A stretch of 64,000 nucleotides of DNA from Nonomuraea angiospora (GCF_014873145.1 NZ_JADBEK010000001.1:10168001-10232000), one strand, 5' to 3'. Shown: positions 11,585 through 19,071, counted from the stretch's first letter. Numbers and translations are program-made. Notes: generated from the letters alone by a model not told the origin.

Positions 11585-11611
11585 CCTGACGGAGTAGCAC
11601 TCCCTCCCGTC

Positions 11612-12481
11612 ATGGATCGCGCCGCGCAGGGCACCTCCCTGGCTTTCCTGGGCGTTCTGGCCTTCTCCGGCTCCCTCCCCGCCACCGTCTTCGCGATGGA
11701 AGGCTTCCACCCATGGCTCGTGGCAATCGGACGCGCCGCCATAGCCGGATTTATTGCCCTGACCTGCCTTAAAGCCGCAAAAATCGCCATAATTCCGGAA
11801 AGGCGCGACTGGCCGGCGTACGGTCTCATCTCCCTGGGCGTGGTCTTCGGGTTTCCCGTCTTCAGCGGCCTGGCCCTGGCCCTGGGCGCCAGCACGTCGC
11901 ACGCCGCCGTCGTGGTCGCCCTCCTCCCGGCCGCCACCGCCGCCTGCGCCGTCCTCAGGGCGGGAGAACGTCCCCGTCTCCTGTTCTGGGTGGCCTGCGC
12001 GGCGGGCGCCCTGGCCATCACGGCCTTCACCCTCACCCAGAACCAGGGCACACCCACCTGGCCCGACCTGCTCATGGTGGGCGCCCTGCTGTCGGCCGCG
12101 ATCGGCTACACGGAGGGCGGTCGGCTGTCCAGGCGGACCCCGGGCTGGCAGGTCATCTCCCACACCCTCGTCCTCTCGCTGCCCCTCACCGTCCCCGTGA
12201 CCGTCGCGCTGGCCCTGCTCACGCCCATCACCCCGACCCCCCACGCGCTGGCGGGCTTCGCGTACGTGTCGCTGATCTCGATGTTCCTCGGTTTCATCCC
12301 CTGGTACGCGGGCCTGGCGCGCGGCGGCATCGCCAGGGCCGGGCAGACGCAGCTCACCCAGCCGCTCCTCACCCTGCTCTGGGCCTGGTTCCTGCTGGGG
12401 GAGCGGTTCGGTCCGGCCACGGTGGCCGCCGCGCTGGCCGTGCTCGTGTGCGTGGCCGTCACTCAGCGTGCCCGTACTTGA
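11612..12481 (+). CDS. EamA/DMT-superfamily transporter
   Basis: Inner-membrane metabolite exporter of the drug/metabolite superfamily, 289 residues, with about ten hydrophobic segments in two five-helix EamA repeats (e.g. LAFLGVLAFSGSLPATVFAM at the N terminus, LTLLWAWFLLGERFGPATVAAALAVL at the end). Start is uncertain: ATG 11612 begins right before the first helix, as family members do and leaves a 52-bp divergent gap to the MocR gene. An in-frame ATG at 11558 would add 18 polar residues and overlap the MocR start. Divergence from a MocR regulator suggests amino-acid or vitamin-B6-linked export, as inference. Confidence 0.88.
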   Translation: MDRAAQGTSLAFLGVLAFSGSLPATVFAMEGFHPWLVAIGRAAIAGFIALTCLKAAKIAIIPERRDWPAYGLISLGVVFGFPVFSGLALALGASTSHAAVVVALLPAATAACAVLRAGERPRLLFWVACAAGALAITAFTLTQNQGTPTWPDLLMVGALLSAAIGYTEGGRLSRRTPGWQVISHTLVLSLPLTVPVTVALALLTPITPTPHALAGFAYVSLISMFLGFIPWYAGLARGGIARAGQTQLTQPLLTLLWAWFLLGERFGPATVAAALAVLVCVAVTQRART

Positions 12482-12527
12482 AAGGCGTGACGCCTGCACG
12501 CAGGATGGGGGAGGAGGTGTCACAACA

Positions 12528-13550
12528 ATGGCGGACCTCACGATCCCAGAGGGCGGCTTCTGGCCCGCGCCGGAGATCCCGCAGCCCAACATCTATCCCA
12601 TGGAGTGGCGGGTAGAGACCGAGAAGCTCGCCGCGATCTACGAAAAGTCCAAGCGCGTGGTCTGGAACCCGGCCGACCTGCCCTGGGACGGCCTGGACCC
12701 GGACGACTTCACCCGGGAGCAGCGGCTGGGAATCATGTACTGGTTCGCGGTCCTGGCGAACTTCGACGCCTCGGGCCCGGCGGTGTTCGCCCGCGCCACG
12801 ATCCAGGCCTTCGAAAAGCACGAGGAGGACCCGGTCAGGAAGTGCTTCTTCTCGATCACCCGTGACGAGATGAACCACGAGGAATGCTGCCAGCGCACCA
12901 TCGCCAAACTGTGGCCCGGCGGCCCGCTCGACTGGACCCCGTCTGACGATCTCGAAAGGGCCGCCCACAACAACATCGGCTGGCTCTACCACAATGGCGG
13001 TCGCTACTGGACCGGCTACAACTCCGCCGTCGGCAAATATTCGCTGCCGGTCCTCTTCACCAGCTTCATGATGGGGGAAATGGCGGCCTCGACGCTGTTC
13101 AGAGGAATGTCGTCGGGCACTCATCATCCGGTCTTCAGCGAGATGTTCCAGCGAATAGGCAGGGACGAGTCCCGTCATCTGCAAATCTGCATGACCATTC
13201 TGGAGAACGAATGGCCGGGGCTCACCGACGAGACCCGCACCCTCATCACCCGCCAGCTCAGAGCGGGCTTCGTGTTCCTCAGCATGATTCTGTGGGAGCC
13301 GCCCGGGGGTTTCTGGGACTTGCCGCCGTACTTCCTGCCCAACCATCGCGTTCTCATGGACCACGCCAGGCAGGCGGGGCTGGGCGTGCTGTCGTACGAG
13401 GAGCAGGCGGAGAACTGGCGCGTGGCCATGGCCCGGATCCGCGCGATCGTGGAACGCTGGGGCATCGCCTTCCCCGCCATTCCCGAGCTGGACCTGGAAG
13501 GCGTGGAGGTGGACTTCATCGATCCGGAGGACATCATCCCGGTCTTCTAA
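12528..13550 (+). CDS. Ferritin-like di-iron protein, putative oxygenase of unknown substrate
   Basis: 340 residues, mostly helical. Two ExxH motifs consistent with a di-iron carboxylate site are visible: DEMNHEE (Glu 114, His 117) and DESRH (Glu 214, His 217), with an additional Glu 184 in FMMGEMAASTLF. This resembles the ferritin-like superfamily (ribonucleotide reductase R2, AurF-type N-oxygenases, desaturases), but I do not recognise the subfamily and the substrate is unknown. Start ATG 12528 follows GGAGG at 12513-12517. The ASCH gene begins one base after its stop, so the two are coupled. Aromatic-rich segments (GWLYHNGGRYWTGYN) suggest a substrate pocket. Confidence 0.75.
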   Translation: MADLTIPEGGFWPAPEIPQPNIYPMEWRVETEKLAAIYEKSKRVVWNPADLPWDGLDPDDFTREQRLGIMYWFAVLANFDASGPAVFARATIQAFEKHEEDPVRKCFFSITRDEMNHEECCQRTIAKLWPGGPLDWTPSDDLERAAHNNIGWLYHNGGRYWTGYNSAVGKYSLPVLFTSFMMGEMAASTLFRGMSSGTHHPVFSEMFQRIGRDESRHLQICMTILENEWPGLTDETRTLITRQLRAGFVFLSMILWEPPGGFWDLPPYFLPNHRVLMDHARQAGLGVLSYEEQAENWRVAMARIRAIVERWGIAFPAIPELDLEGVEVDFIDPEDIIPVF

Positions 13551-13551
13551 T

Positions 13552-13989
13552 ATGCGTCCTATGTGGCCACGCATCGACGGACTCAGGGTTCTGGAGTTGG
13601 GCACGCCCGGCGAGTTCCGTACCGAGTTGACCGACCTTGCTCTGGCGGGCGAGAAAACGGCCACGGCCGGTCTGCTGCCCCTCGACTACCACGCCGAGGG
13701 CGAGGAGGTGGAGCACGTCGGCGAGCGCCTGGTCCTCGTGGACGACACGGGTGCGCGGGTGGCCGAGATAGAGATGACGCGGGTGGAGCTGACCCCGTTC
13801 GCGGCGGTCACCTGGGAGTTCGCCCAGGCCGAAGGCGAGGGTTTCCGCTCGGTGGAGCACTGGCGCGAGGGCCACCGCCGCTACTGGAAAAGCCAGGGCT
13901 ACGAGGTGGACGACTCGACCACGGTGGTGTGCCTGTGGTTTCGCGTCGTGGATCAGGAAGGCGGCCGGCGCTCCTCGGGCGCGACGTAA
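13552..13989 (+). CDS. ASCH domain protein
   Basis: 145-residue RNA-binding-like beta-barrel (PUA-related ASCH fold). Characteristic parts are GEKTATAGLL near the N terminus, the GERLVLVDDTGARVAEIEM strand pair, and EGEGFRSVEHWREGHRRYW. Some ASCH proteins are amidohydrolases or nucleotide-binding, so no precise role is assigned. Start ATG 13552 is one base after the di-iron gene stop; ATG 13561 is an alternative. The last 37 nt overlap the convergent regulator gene at 13953-14423. Confidence 0.8.
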   Translation: MRPMWPRIDGLRVLELGTPGEFRTELTDLALAGEKTATAGLLPLDYHAEGEEVEHVGERLVLVDDTGARVAEIEMTRVELTPFAAVTWEFAQAEGEGFRSVEHWREGHRRYWKSQGYEVDDSTTVVCLWFRVVDQEGGRRSSGAT

Positions 13990-14423
13990 CTGCCGCGGTG
14001 CGGGATGGTGAACACCCATCCCTGCTCCCGCAGCAGCGCTATGGCCCGCCGTACGGTCTCACGGGCGGCGCCGTACTGGCGCACCAGCGTCACCTCGCGC
14101 GGCAGCGGCCGGTGCGCGGGCAGCTCGCCGGCCTGGATGCTTGCCCTGAGCTCGTCGGCGATCTGCCGGTAGAGCGGAATCTGCTCGGCCCCTTCGCCGG
14201 GGGAGCTGACGAACGTGCCCTCGCCCTGGCGAGTGTGGACCAGCCCTTGGTTGCGCAGCACCCGAATCGCCCGGCGCGCGGTGGTCCGGGCCACCCGGAA
14301 CTCCCGCTGGATCCCCGCCTCGCTGATCACGAGATCCCCCGGGGAGAGTCCGCCGGTTATGCGTGACTTGAGGACTTCGCTGATCTGAAGATAGAGGTAC
14401 GTGTCACCCGAGCGATCCAACAC
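13953..14423 (-). CDS. Double GntR winged-helix regulator, no effector domain (paralogue A1)
   Basis: 156 residues made of two consecutive GntR DNA-binding domains. Half 1 (about 1-75) runs from YLYLQISEVLKSRI through RVARTTARRAIRVLRNQGL to GEGTFV; half 2 (about 80-150) from PLYRQIADELRASI through GAARETVRRAIALLREQGW to HRGSYV. There is no ligand domain after either, unlike ordinary GntR proteins. The GTG start (14421-14423) has no Shine-Dalgarno, but TATCAT lies 6 nt before it, an ideal -10 for a leaderless message. It is closest to the paralogue at 16125-16601 and lies 39 nt downstream of the paralogue at 14463-14951. Confidence 0.85.
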   Translation of the reverse strand: MLDRSGDTYLYLQISEVLKSRITGGLSPGDLVISEAGIQREFRVARTTARRAIRVLRNQGLVHTRQGEGTFVSSPGEGAEQIPLYRQIADELRASIQAGELPAHRPLPREVTLVRQYGAARETVRRAIALLREQGWVFTIPHRGSYVAPEERRPPS

Positions 14424-14462
14424 GTCTCGATGATATACAAGCAGCCTGACATAAGAGGGTGA

Positions 14463-14951
14463 TTAAGAATCCCTATTCCTGGGCCACTTTTCCGGCTCAT
14501 TCACAAAAGTGCCCCTATAAGGGACGGTGAACACCCATCCCTGCTCCCTGAGATGCGCCACCGCCTGCCGCACCGTCACCTTGGCGACGCCGTATTGCCG
14601 CATCATCACTTTCTCGCCGGGAATGGCCCGGTTCGGCGAGATCTCGCCCTGGACGATTCGCGCGGAGACCTCCGTGGAGATCTGCTGATACAGCGGCACC
14701 TTCCTGGGCGAGCGCGGCGTCCCCGGCCGGCCGACGAACGTCCCCTCACCCTGAATGGTGTGCGCCAGTCCCTGCTCGCGCAGTTCCCGAGCCACCCGCC
14801 GGGCCGTGGTGCGCGCGATGTCGTAATCCTTCTCGAGCGTCGCCTCACTGGGCACAGGATCGCCGGCTTTGAGTTCACCCCGCTCGATCTGATCGCGCAC
14901 GAGGTCGGCGACCTGCTTGTAGATAGGCACGGGCCCTTCGCGATCTAACAC
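14463..14951 (-). CDS. Double GntR winged-helix regulator, no effector domain (paralogue B1)
   Basis: 162 residues, again two GntR winged helices in tandem: VPIYKQVADLVRDQI with DIARTTARRVARELREQGL and GEGTFVG, then VPLYQQISTEVSARI with GVAKVTVRQAVAHLREQGW and YRGTFV. It ends in the NEPEKWP tail shared with the paralogue at 15592-16083. I start it at GTG 14951, where the VLDREGPVPIY N terminus matches its paralogues; TACGAT sits 7 nt upstream and no Shine-Dalgarno is present, so the mRNA is probably leaderless. A longer open frame to 14987 would cross this promoter. Confidence 0.85.
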   Translation of the reverse strand: MLDREGPVPIYKQVADLVRDQIERGELKAGDPVPSEATLEKDYDIARTTARRVARELREQGLAHTIQGEGTFVGRPGTPRSPRKVPLYQQISTEVSARIVQGEISPNRAIPGEKVMMRQYGVAKVTVRQAVAHLREQGWVFTVPYRGTFVNEPEKWPRNRDS

Positions 14952-15204
14952 GGTACGGATCGTAGACGAAACCGTACAGACCTGCACAAGGAAAACGTCT
15001 AGTGGAAGGGTGGATACGTGCTCTAAACATACGGACCCGGTATGAAGCGAGAACCGACAGCTATCCGAGGGTTACGTCCCGTCGACGGGCCGGCTGCCGT
15101 GTCCTCCCGAGTCGCCACGCATCGCCTTACCCGCCCATCAACAGAAAACCGACGACTCGGGATCGCACTCCCATGGAATCGAAGGAACTCAACTGAGCCA
15201 CGGC
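14952..15204. other. Upstream region of the double-winged-helix gene B1
   Basis: No gene seen. It contains the -10-like element of the gene ending at 14951 and an inverted pair TAGACG/CGTCTA (14963-14968 and about 14996-15001) that could be an operator. Confidence 0.4.
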
Positions 15205-15340
15205 GACTCACTGTCAGCGCGCACTCACCGGTAGCGGCACTTACCAGTAGTGGAGATTCAGCGGTAGTGGGAACTCGCCGGTAAGGGGGCTTACCGACAG
15301 TAGGCGCTCGCTGGCGCAGGGCTTACGGTCAGCCACTGCG
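15205..15340. repeat. Degenerate tandem repeat of about 17 bp, operator-like
   Basis: About eight imperfect units resembling ACTCACCGGTAGTGGC follow each other between paralogues B1 and B2. The best copies (CACTCACCGGTAGCGG from 15222; CACTTACCAGTAGTGG from 15238) are themselves near-dyads, CAC...GTG. No reading frame is preserved through the block. The rest of the gap, 15341-15591, shows no gene or clear signal. Confidence 0.6.
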
Positions 15341-15591
15341 ACTCGGGCGGGCAGCCGGGGGAGAAGATCCCTTCCCCTGGCCGCCCTCGTAGGAGCGAAG
15401 ATCGATTCCCTCGGTCGCCGTCACATCGGCCCGCCCCCCGCCCCGACATCACTCACTGGGTCCACACAGGCTCCGGCGACCTCCCCCGCCCAGTGAGACG
15501 CCGCACTTACCCAAGCGCGCAGCGGAGGAGCACGCAGAGCCACCACAATAGGCATCCGGTCGACATTGCCGAAGAGGGGCGGTGGGATCGG

Positions 15592-16083
15592 CTATCGGGC
15601 GCTCTCGCGCACGGGCCACTTCTCAGGCTCATTCACATAAGTCCCTCTATAAGGGACGGTGAACACCCAGCCCTGCTCCCTGAGATGAGCAATGGCCTTC
15701 CGGACCGTGACCTTGGCAACCCCATGCCGCAGCATCAAGGTCGCATCGCTCGCTATCAAACAGTTCGGCCGGAGCTTACCGCGCCTGATTTTCCCGGCAA
15801 TATCATGAGCGATGTCCAGATAGAGAGCCCTCTTCGGCTTTATCCGAGGAATGCCGGTAGGCCCGACAAAAGTGCCTTCACCTTGAACGGTGTGGACAAG
15901 ACGACGCTGGCGCAGCTCCCGGACAACGTTACGTGCGGTTGATCGCGCGACACCGAACCTCGCCTCCAGCGCCGCCTCGCTCGGCACGGCCTCGCCGGCT
16001 CTCAGCCGCCCGCCGTCGATCTGCTCCTGGATCGCGTCGGCAATCTGGACGTAGATCGGGACCGGCCCGTCGCGGTCGAGCAT
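15592..16083 (-). CDS. Double GntR winged-helix regulator, no effector domain (paralogue B2)
   Basis: 163 residues with two GntR domains: VPIYVQIADAIQEQI with GVARSTARNVVRELRQRRL and GEGTFVG; then ALYLDIAHDIAGKI with GVAKVTVRKAIAHLREQGW and YRGTYVNEPEKWP. Closest relative in the window is 14463-14951. ATG 16083 is chosen because the MLDRDGPVPIY N terminus aligns with the other three; TACGCT lies exactly 6 nt before it with no Shine-Dalgarno, a leaderless arrangement. It is 41 nt downstream of paralogue A2 but keeps its own promoter-like element. Confidence 0.85.
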   Translation of the reverse strand: MLDRDGPVPIYVQIADAIQEQIDGGRLRAGEAVPSEAALEARFGVARSTARNVVRELRQRRLVHTVQGEGTFVGPTGIPRIKPKRALYLDIAHDIAGKIRRGKLRPNCLIASDATLMLRHGVAKVTVRKAIAHLREQGWVFTVPYRGTYVNEPEKWPVRESAR

Positions 16084-16124
16084 GCCCACAGCGTAGACGT
16101 CTGGATACAAGCAGGCGAGCACAG

Positions 16125-16601
16125 TCAGGCCTGGGGCCACGACTCCTTCGGCGACACGTAACTGCCTCGCTGCGCGACCGTGTAGATCCACCCTTGCTCC
16201 CGCAGGAGCGCCATGGCGCGTCGCACGGTCTCCCGGGCCACGTCGTACTGCTCCACCAACGCCGACTCACCCGGTATGGAGCGCCGCGGCAAGAAACGTC
16301 CCTCCTTGATCTGCTCGGCGATGTCCGTTGCGATCTGTTGGTACAGAGGGACTTTCCGCTGCTTACGAGGCGCTTCGTCTGGCCCGCCGACAAAGGTCCC
16401 TTCGCCCTGAACGGTGTAGATGAGCCCTTCCTCGCGAAGTACGTGCACCGCCCGCCGGGCAGTGGTCCTTGCGACGCCGAACTCCTGCTGAATGTCCGCC
16501 TCGCTCGGCACCGGGTGCCCGGATGCGAGACCGGAGACTCGTTGCCGAAGGATCTCGGCGATCTGGAGGTAGATGTGGGTGTCCCCGTCATAGTCGAGCA
16601 C
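16125..16601 (-). CDS. Double GntR winged-helix regulator, no effector domain (paralogue A2)
   Basis: 158 residues with two GntR domains: HIYLQIAEILRQRV with GVARTTARRAVHVLREEGL and GEGTFVG; then PLYQQIATDIAEQI with DVARETVRRAMALLREQGW and QRGSYVSPKESWP. It pairs with the paralogue at 13953-14423. The GTG start at 16601 has TAAGTT 6 nt upstream and no Shine-Dalgarno. It is divergent from the cysteine-rich gene at 16713, with a perfect dyad between them. Confidence 0.85.
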   Translation of the reverse strand: MLDYDGDTHIYLQIAEILRQRVSGLASGHPVPSEADIQQEFGVARTTARRAVHVLREEGLIYTVQGEGTFVGGPDEAPRKQRKVPLYQQIATDIAEQIKEGRFLPRRSIPGESALVEQYDVARETVRRAMALLREQGWIYTVAQRGSYVSPKESWPQA

Positions 16602-16644
16602 GCCTGCAACTTAGACCAACAGGCGCAAGACCTCCCATATCGTT

Positions 16645-16660
16645 CTGTCTTTATAGACAG
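16645..16660. promoter_or_regulatory. Dyad in the divergent region between paralogue A2 and the cysteine-rich gene
   Basis: CTGTCT-TTAT-AGACAG is a perfect 6-bp inverted repeat in a locally AT-rich spot. It is a likely operator for one of the neighbouring winged-helix regulators; related GTCTA/TAGAC elements sit at the promoters of three of the four paralogues. Confidence 0.5.
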
Positions 16661-16712
16661 ATCACCCCTACCTACTAGACGAGAGGAGACAACCAGACGT
16701 TATGCTGAAGCC

Positions 16713-17006
16713 ATGTCCAAGCCCCTCGACTGGCCCTGCTGTGAGATTTCCGTCCATGTCCCGGACCCACTGCCCGGTCACGTGGTCATCAGCTGGAATC
16801 CCGCGTCGCCCCACGCCGCACGTGTGCGAGTCCGGGACTACACGTGCGCTTGTATGCCGACGTTCTACGAGCTGTGCCAGAGCGGCGGCCAGTTCTTCAT
16901 CCGCCGGACTCGTCGCCTTCGCCAGAAGACGGTGATCCACGAAAGCCCCTGGACCACTCACGCAAGGGCGCTGGCTACCTGGACCAGCCTGCTGGACGGG
17001 GCTGTA
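16713..17006 (+). pseudogene. Small cysteine-rich conserved-looking protein, 3' end lost into mobile-element remnant
   Basis: From ATG 16713 the frame encodes about 98 residues that look like a real protein: CCEISVHVPDPLPGHVVISW, then DYTCACMPTFYELC, then GGQFFIRRT and a WTSLLDG end. Five cysteines (9, 10, 46, 48, 55) could bind metal. No native stop follows; the frame runs on to 18260 through sequence that on the other strand encodes integrase and transposase fragments, so the natural 3' end was probably removed by an insertion. If translated, it would be a 515-residue chimera. I do not recognise the family. It is divergent from paralogue A2 and may be the partner or target of these regulators. 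Confidence 0.5.
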
Positions 17007-17144
17007 GGAACAACGGCTCGGTCTGTCTTAGGCGATGACGGAGAGTTAGGCCAAGAGGATGCGGTGGCGGATTCTCTGAACCTATTGTCGATCTTGGAGG
17101 GTTCTGATCCAAGGAGTCAGTGCTCGCGACGGATGGTGGGGCTT

Positions 17145-17590
17145 GGAAGGTCCACCACGGCTTGCGCCGCTCGAAGTGGCCGAGGAACTCCTCCCATTCC
17201 TCGGCGGTCGGAAGCCGATATTCCTCGCTGGGCGCAGGCTGCGGGGCCGGGCAAGGAATGCCAGGTGTGCCTGGATCGATTCCTCGGGATAGATCGCCTT
17301 GTAGCCCATCGTGACGTTGATGTCGCGGTGCCCGGCGATCACTTGGGCGATATGCGGTGGCAGGCCATTGAGGATGGCATCGGTGATGAACAGTCTGCGG
17401 AAGTCGTGGGGCGTGTAGTTCAGTGGCCTGCCATCGATCGGATCGATCAGGCCGGTGTCGGCCAGGGCTGCCTGGATCATCTTGCGGATCGTCCCGTGAC
17501 TGATCGCCCGGCTCTCGGCGCCGAACCTGCGCTGGAACAGCACCGGGCGGGCGGCCGCCATATGCACTCGTGTGATCTGCGCACGCTTGC
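17145..17590 (-). pseudogene. C-terminal fragment of a tyrosine recombinase (site-specific integrase), frameshifted
   Basis: The translation contains FLFQRR-like LFQRRFGAE, then TPHDFRRLFITDAILNG, HIAQVIAGHRDINVTMGYKA and IYPEE, which carry the catalytic HxxR, GH and Tyr regions of phage-type integrases. The family tail SEEYRLPTAEEWEEFLGHFERRK continues only after a one-base frame change near 17225-17245 and then stops abruptly near 17150. The N-terminal half is absent, replaced by ISL3-like sequence. It is a dead remnant and, with its neighbours, marks past mobile DNA here. Confidence 0.75.
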
Positions 17591-17602
17591 CGTCCTGCAG
17601 GG

Positions 17603-17895
17603 GGTCCGGCCTTGGCCCAGCAGGCGCTATGCCCTGCCACCTCTTTCAGGACGGCCTCACCGAAGTTGTGCCACAGGTGCCACCGGGCAGCGACCTGGAT
17701 GGCATCCGGCAGCGCGCGGCGGATCGCTTCGGCGTAGGCCCCTGAGCCGTCCCGGCATACCACCTGCACGTCGGGATGGGCACGCAGCCTGGCCTCCAAG
17801 GACGTCGGTGATCAGGCATCCAGGACGTCGGCGGTGCGGCGGATGGATTCCACGGCGAACGCGGCGGTGTCGTGGTGCAGTGCCGACGTTGACCT
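17603..17895 (-). pseudogene. ISL3-family transposase fragment, frameshifted
   Basis: The segment reading LRAHPDVQVVCRDGSGAYAE, then ALPDAIQVAARWHLWHN and GEAVLKEVAGH is characteristic of the DDE core of ISL3 transposases. The preceding piece IRRTADVLDA lies in another frame (about 17815-17895), so a frameshift separates them. Both ends of the gene are missing; the 3' side runs straight into the integrase fragment, suggesting a deletion joining two elements. Confidence 0.72.
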
Positions 17896-18007
17896 GGCCG
17901 CTATCGGCGCTCAGGTCGAAAATGCCGTGCGGGATGGCCTCGTCCGTCGCTCCACGCCCTACGGATGGGGCTCCGGTCGCCTGCCACAGGCATCGGGAGA
18001 GTGGACA

Positions 18008-18053
18008 GGTGTCCGGTTCGCGCTTTGGCCGCCGAGCGCGCGAACCGGACACC
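18008..18053. repeat. Perfect 16-bp inverted repeat
   Basis: GGTGTCCGGTTCGCGC at 18008-18023 and its exact reverse complement at 18038-18053, with a 14-nt loop. It lies beside the transposase fragment. It could be a bidirectional terminator, or an element end plus its copy; there is no T run. Confidence 0.7.
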
Positions 18054-18060
18054 CTAGGTG

Positions 18061-18358
18061 ATGGCACACGCAGGAGCCATCGGGGGCGCACCTTGCGACC
18101 CCAGGCGACGCGCCTGCCCGAACGCCCGCCGAAGGGCGCCGGGCTTCGCCTGGGATCGGTGCGAGTGACGGGCATGGCCCCGAGCCCTCCGGAGGCAAGG
18201 GACCATGCCGCTGCGAGTAATGGCCGGCTGACGTCCGTAACGGCCTACCCGCGGTATTAGATTCTCATGGCCGTCACTTGGAAAACTGCAGTTCGGCGCT
18301 ATACACAGGATGATTCCCTTTGGTGTTCGGTGGGTTTATGGTCCCTAGAGGAATCGAT
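18061..18358. other. Gene-free stretch before radC
   Basis: No gene recognised. It contains a 9-bp inverted repeat (CCCAGGCGA 18100-18108 with TCGCCTGGG 18146-18154) and, from about 18270 to 18355, a noticeably AT-richer stretch than the surroundings, which suggests foreign origin or a promoter-rich segment. Confidence 0.4.
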
Positions 18359-19021
18359 TTATGTAGGGATTCGCCGCCAGGCGGCGTCCGTGATGATCAG
18401 GTGGTCGAGCAGTCGTAGCCCCACCGTCTCGGCAGCCCGGACGAGCTGGGCCGTGGCCTCGAGGTCGGATCGGCTCGGTTCGAGGGAGCCGGCCGGGTGG
18501 TTGTGGGCGAGGCCGAACAGGGCCCCGCTCGCGGTGAGCACCTCCGTGATCACCTCCCGGATCGGCACCACTGTGTGGTCGGACGCGCCTTCGGTCAGGA
18601 TCGAATGCTTCAGCACCCTGCCACGGGTGTCGCACACCACCAGGACGAGCCGCTCCTGTTTGCGGCCCCGGAGCAGCGGGGCGCAGTGATTGGCGAGGTC
18701 GGAGGTGCTGGTGATCCGCTCGCGCTCCGGCCACGCGTCCGCACGGCGTACGAGATGAAAGGCCGCGGCGACTCGCGCGGCCTTGGCGGGGCCTATCCCG
18801 GGCACGGCGAGTAACCGATGCGGGTCCGAACGGCGGAGGCCATCGAGATCTCCGCAGTGCTTGATCACCTGGCTGGCCAGATCCAGGGCACTCGACCCGC
18901 GAAATCCCGAGCCGAGCAGCACGGCCAGCAGCTCGCGGTCCGCCAGCGCGGCGGCGCCGCTGGACATGAGCCGTTCGCGTGGCCGGTCGCTCTTGGGCAG
19001 ATCTTTGACTCGCATCGGCAA
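18359..19021 (-). CDS. radC: RadC/JAB-domain protein
   Basis: 220 residues. An N-terminal helix-hairpin-helix region (LLAVPGIGPAKAARVAAAF) is followed by the JAMM/MPN metalloprotease-like motif HNHPAGSLEPSRSD with conserved His, His, Ser and Asp. Despite the name, a DNA-repair role is not established, and RadC genes are frequent in genomic islands, as here. ATG 19021 chosen; ATG 19015 is possible. It has no obvious operon partners. Confidence 0.9.
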   Translation of the reverse strand: MPMRVKDLPKSDRPRERLMSSGAAALADRELLAVLLGSGFRGSSALDLASQVIKHCGDLDGLRRSDPHRLLAVPGIGPAKAARVAAAFHLVRRADAWPERERITSTSDLANHCAPLLRGRKQERLVLVVCDTRGRVLKHSILTEGASDHTVVPIREVITEVLTASGALFGLAHNHPAGSLEPSRSDLEATAQLVRAAETVGLRLLDHLIITDAAWRRIPT

Positions 19022-19071
19022 CCTCCGCGACCGTTGTATCAGCGCGCACCGACAATCTCTGACCTGCGCTT

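Noticed and set aside
17657..18175. A 172-codon minus-strand frame over the ISL3 region
   Set aside because: It mixes a few in-frame transposase residues with unrelated Arg/Pro-rich sequence; the true transposase frame is elsewhere.
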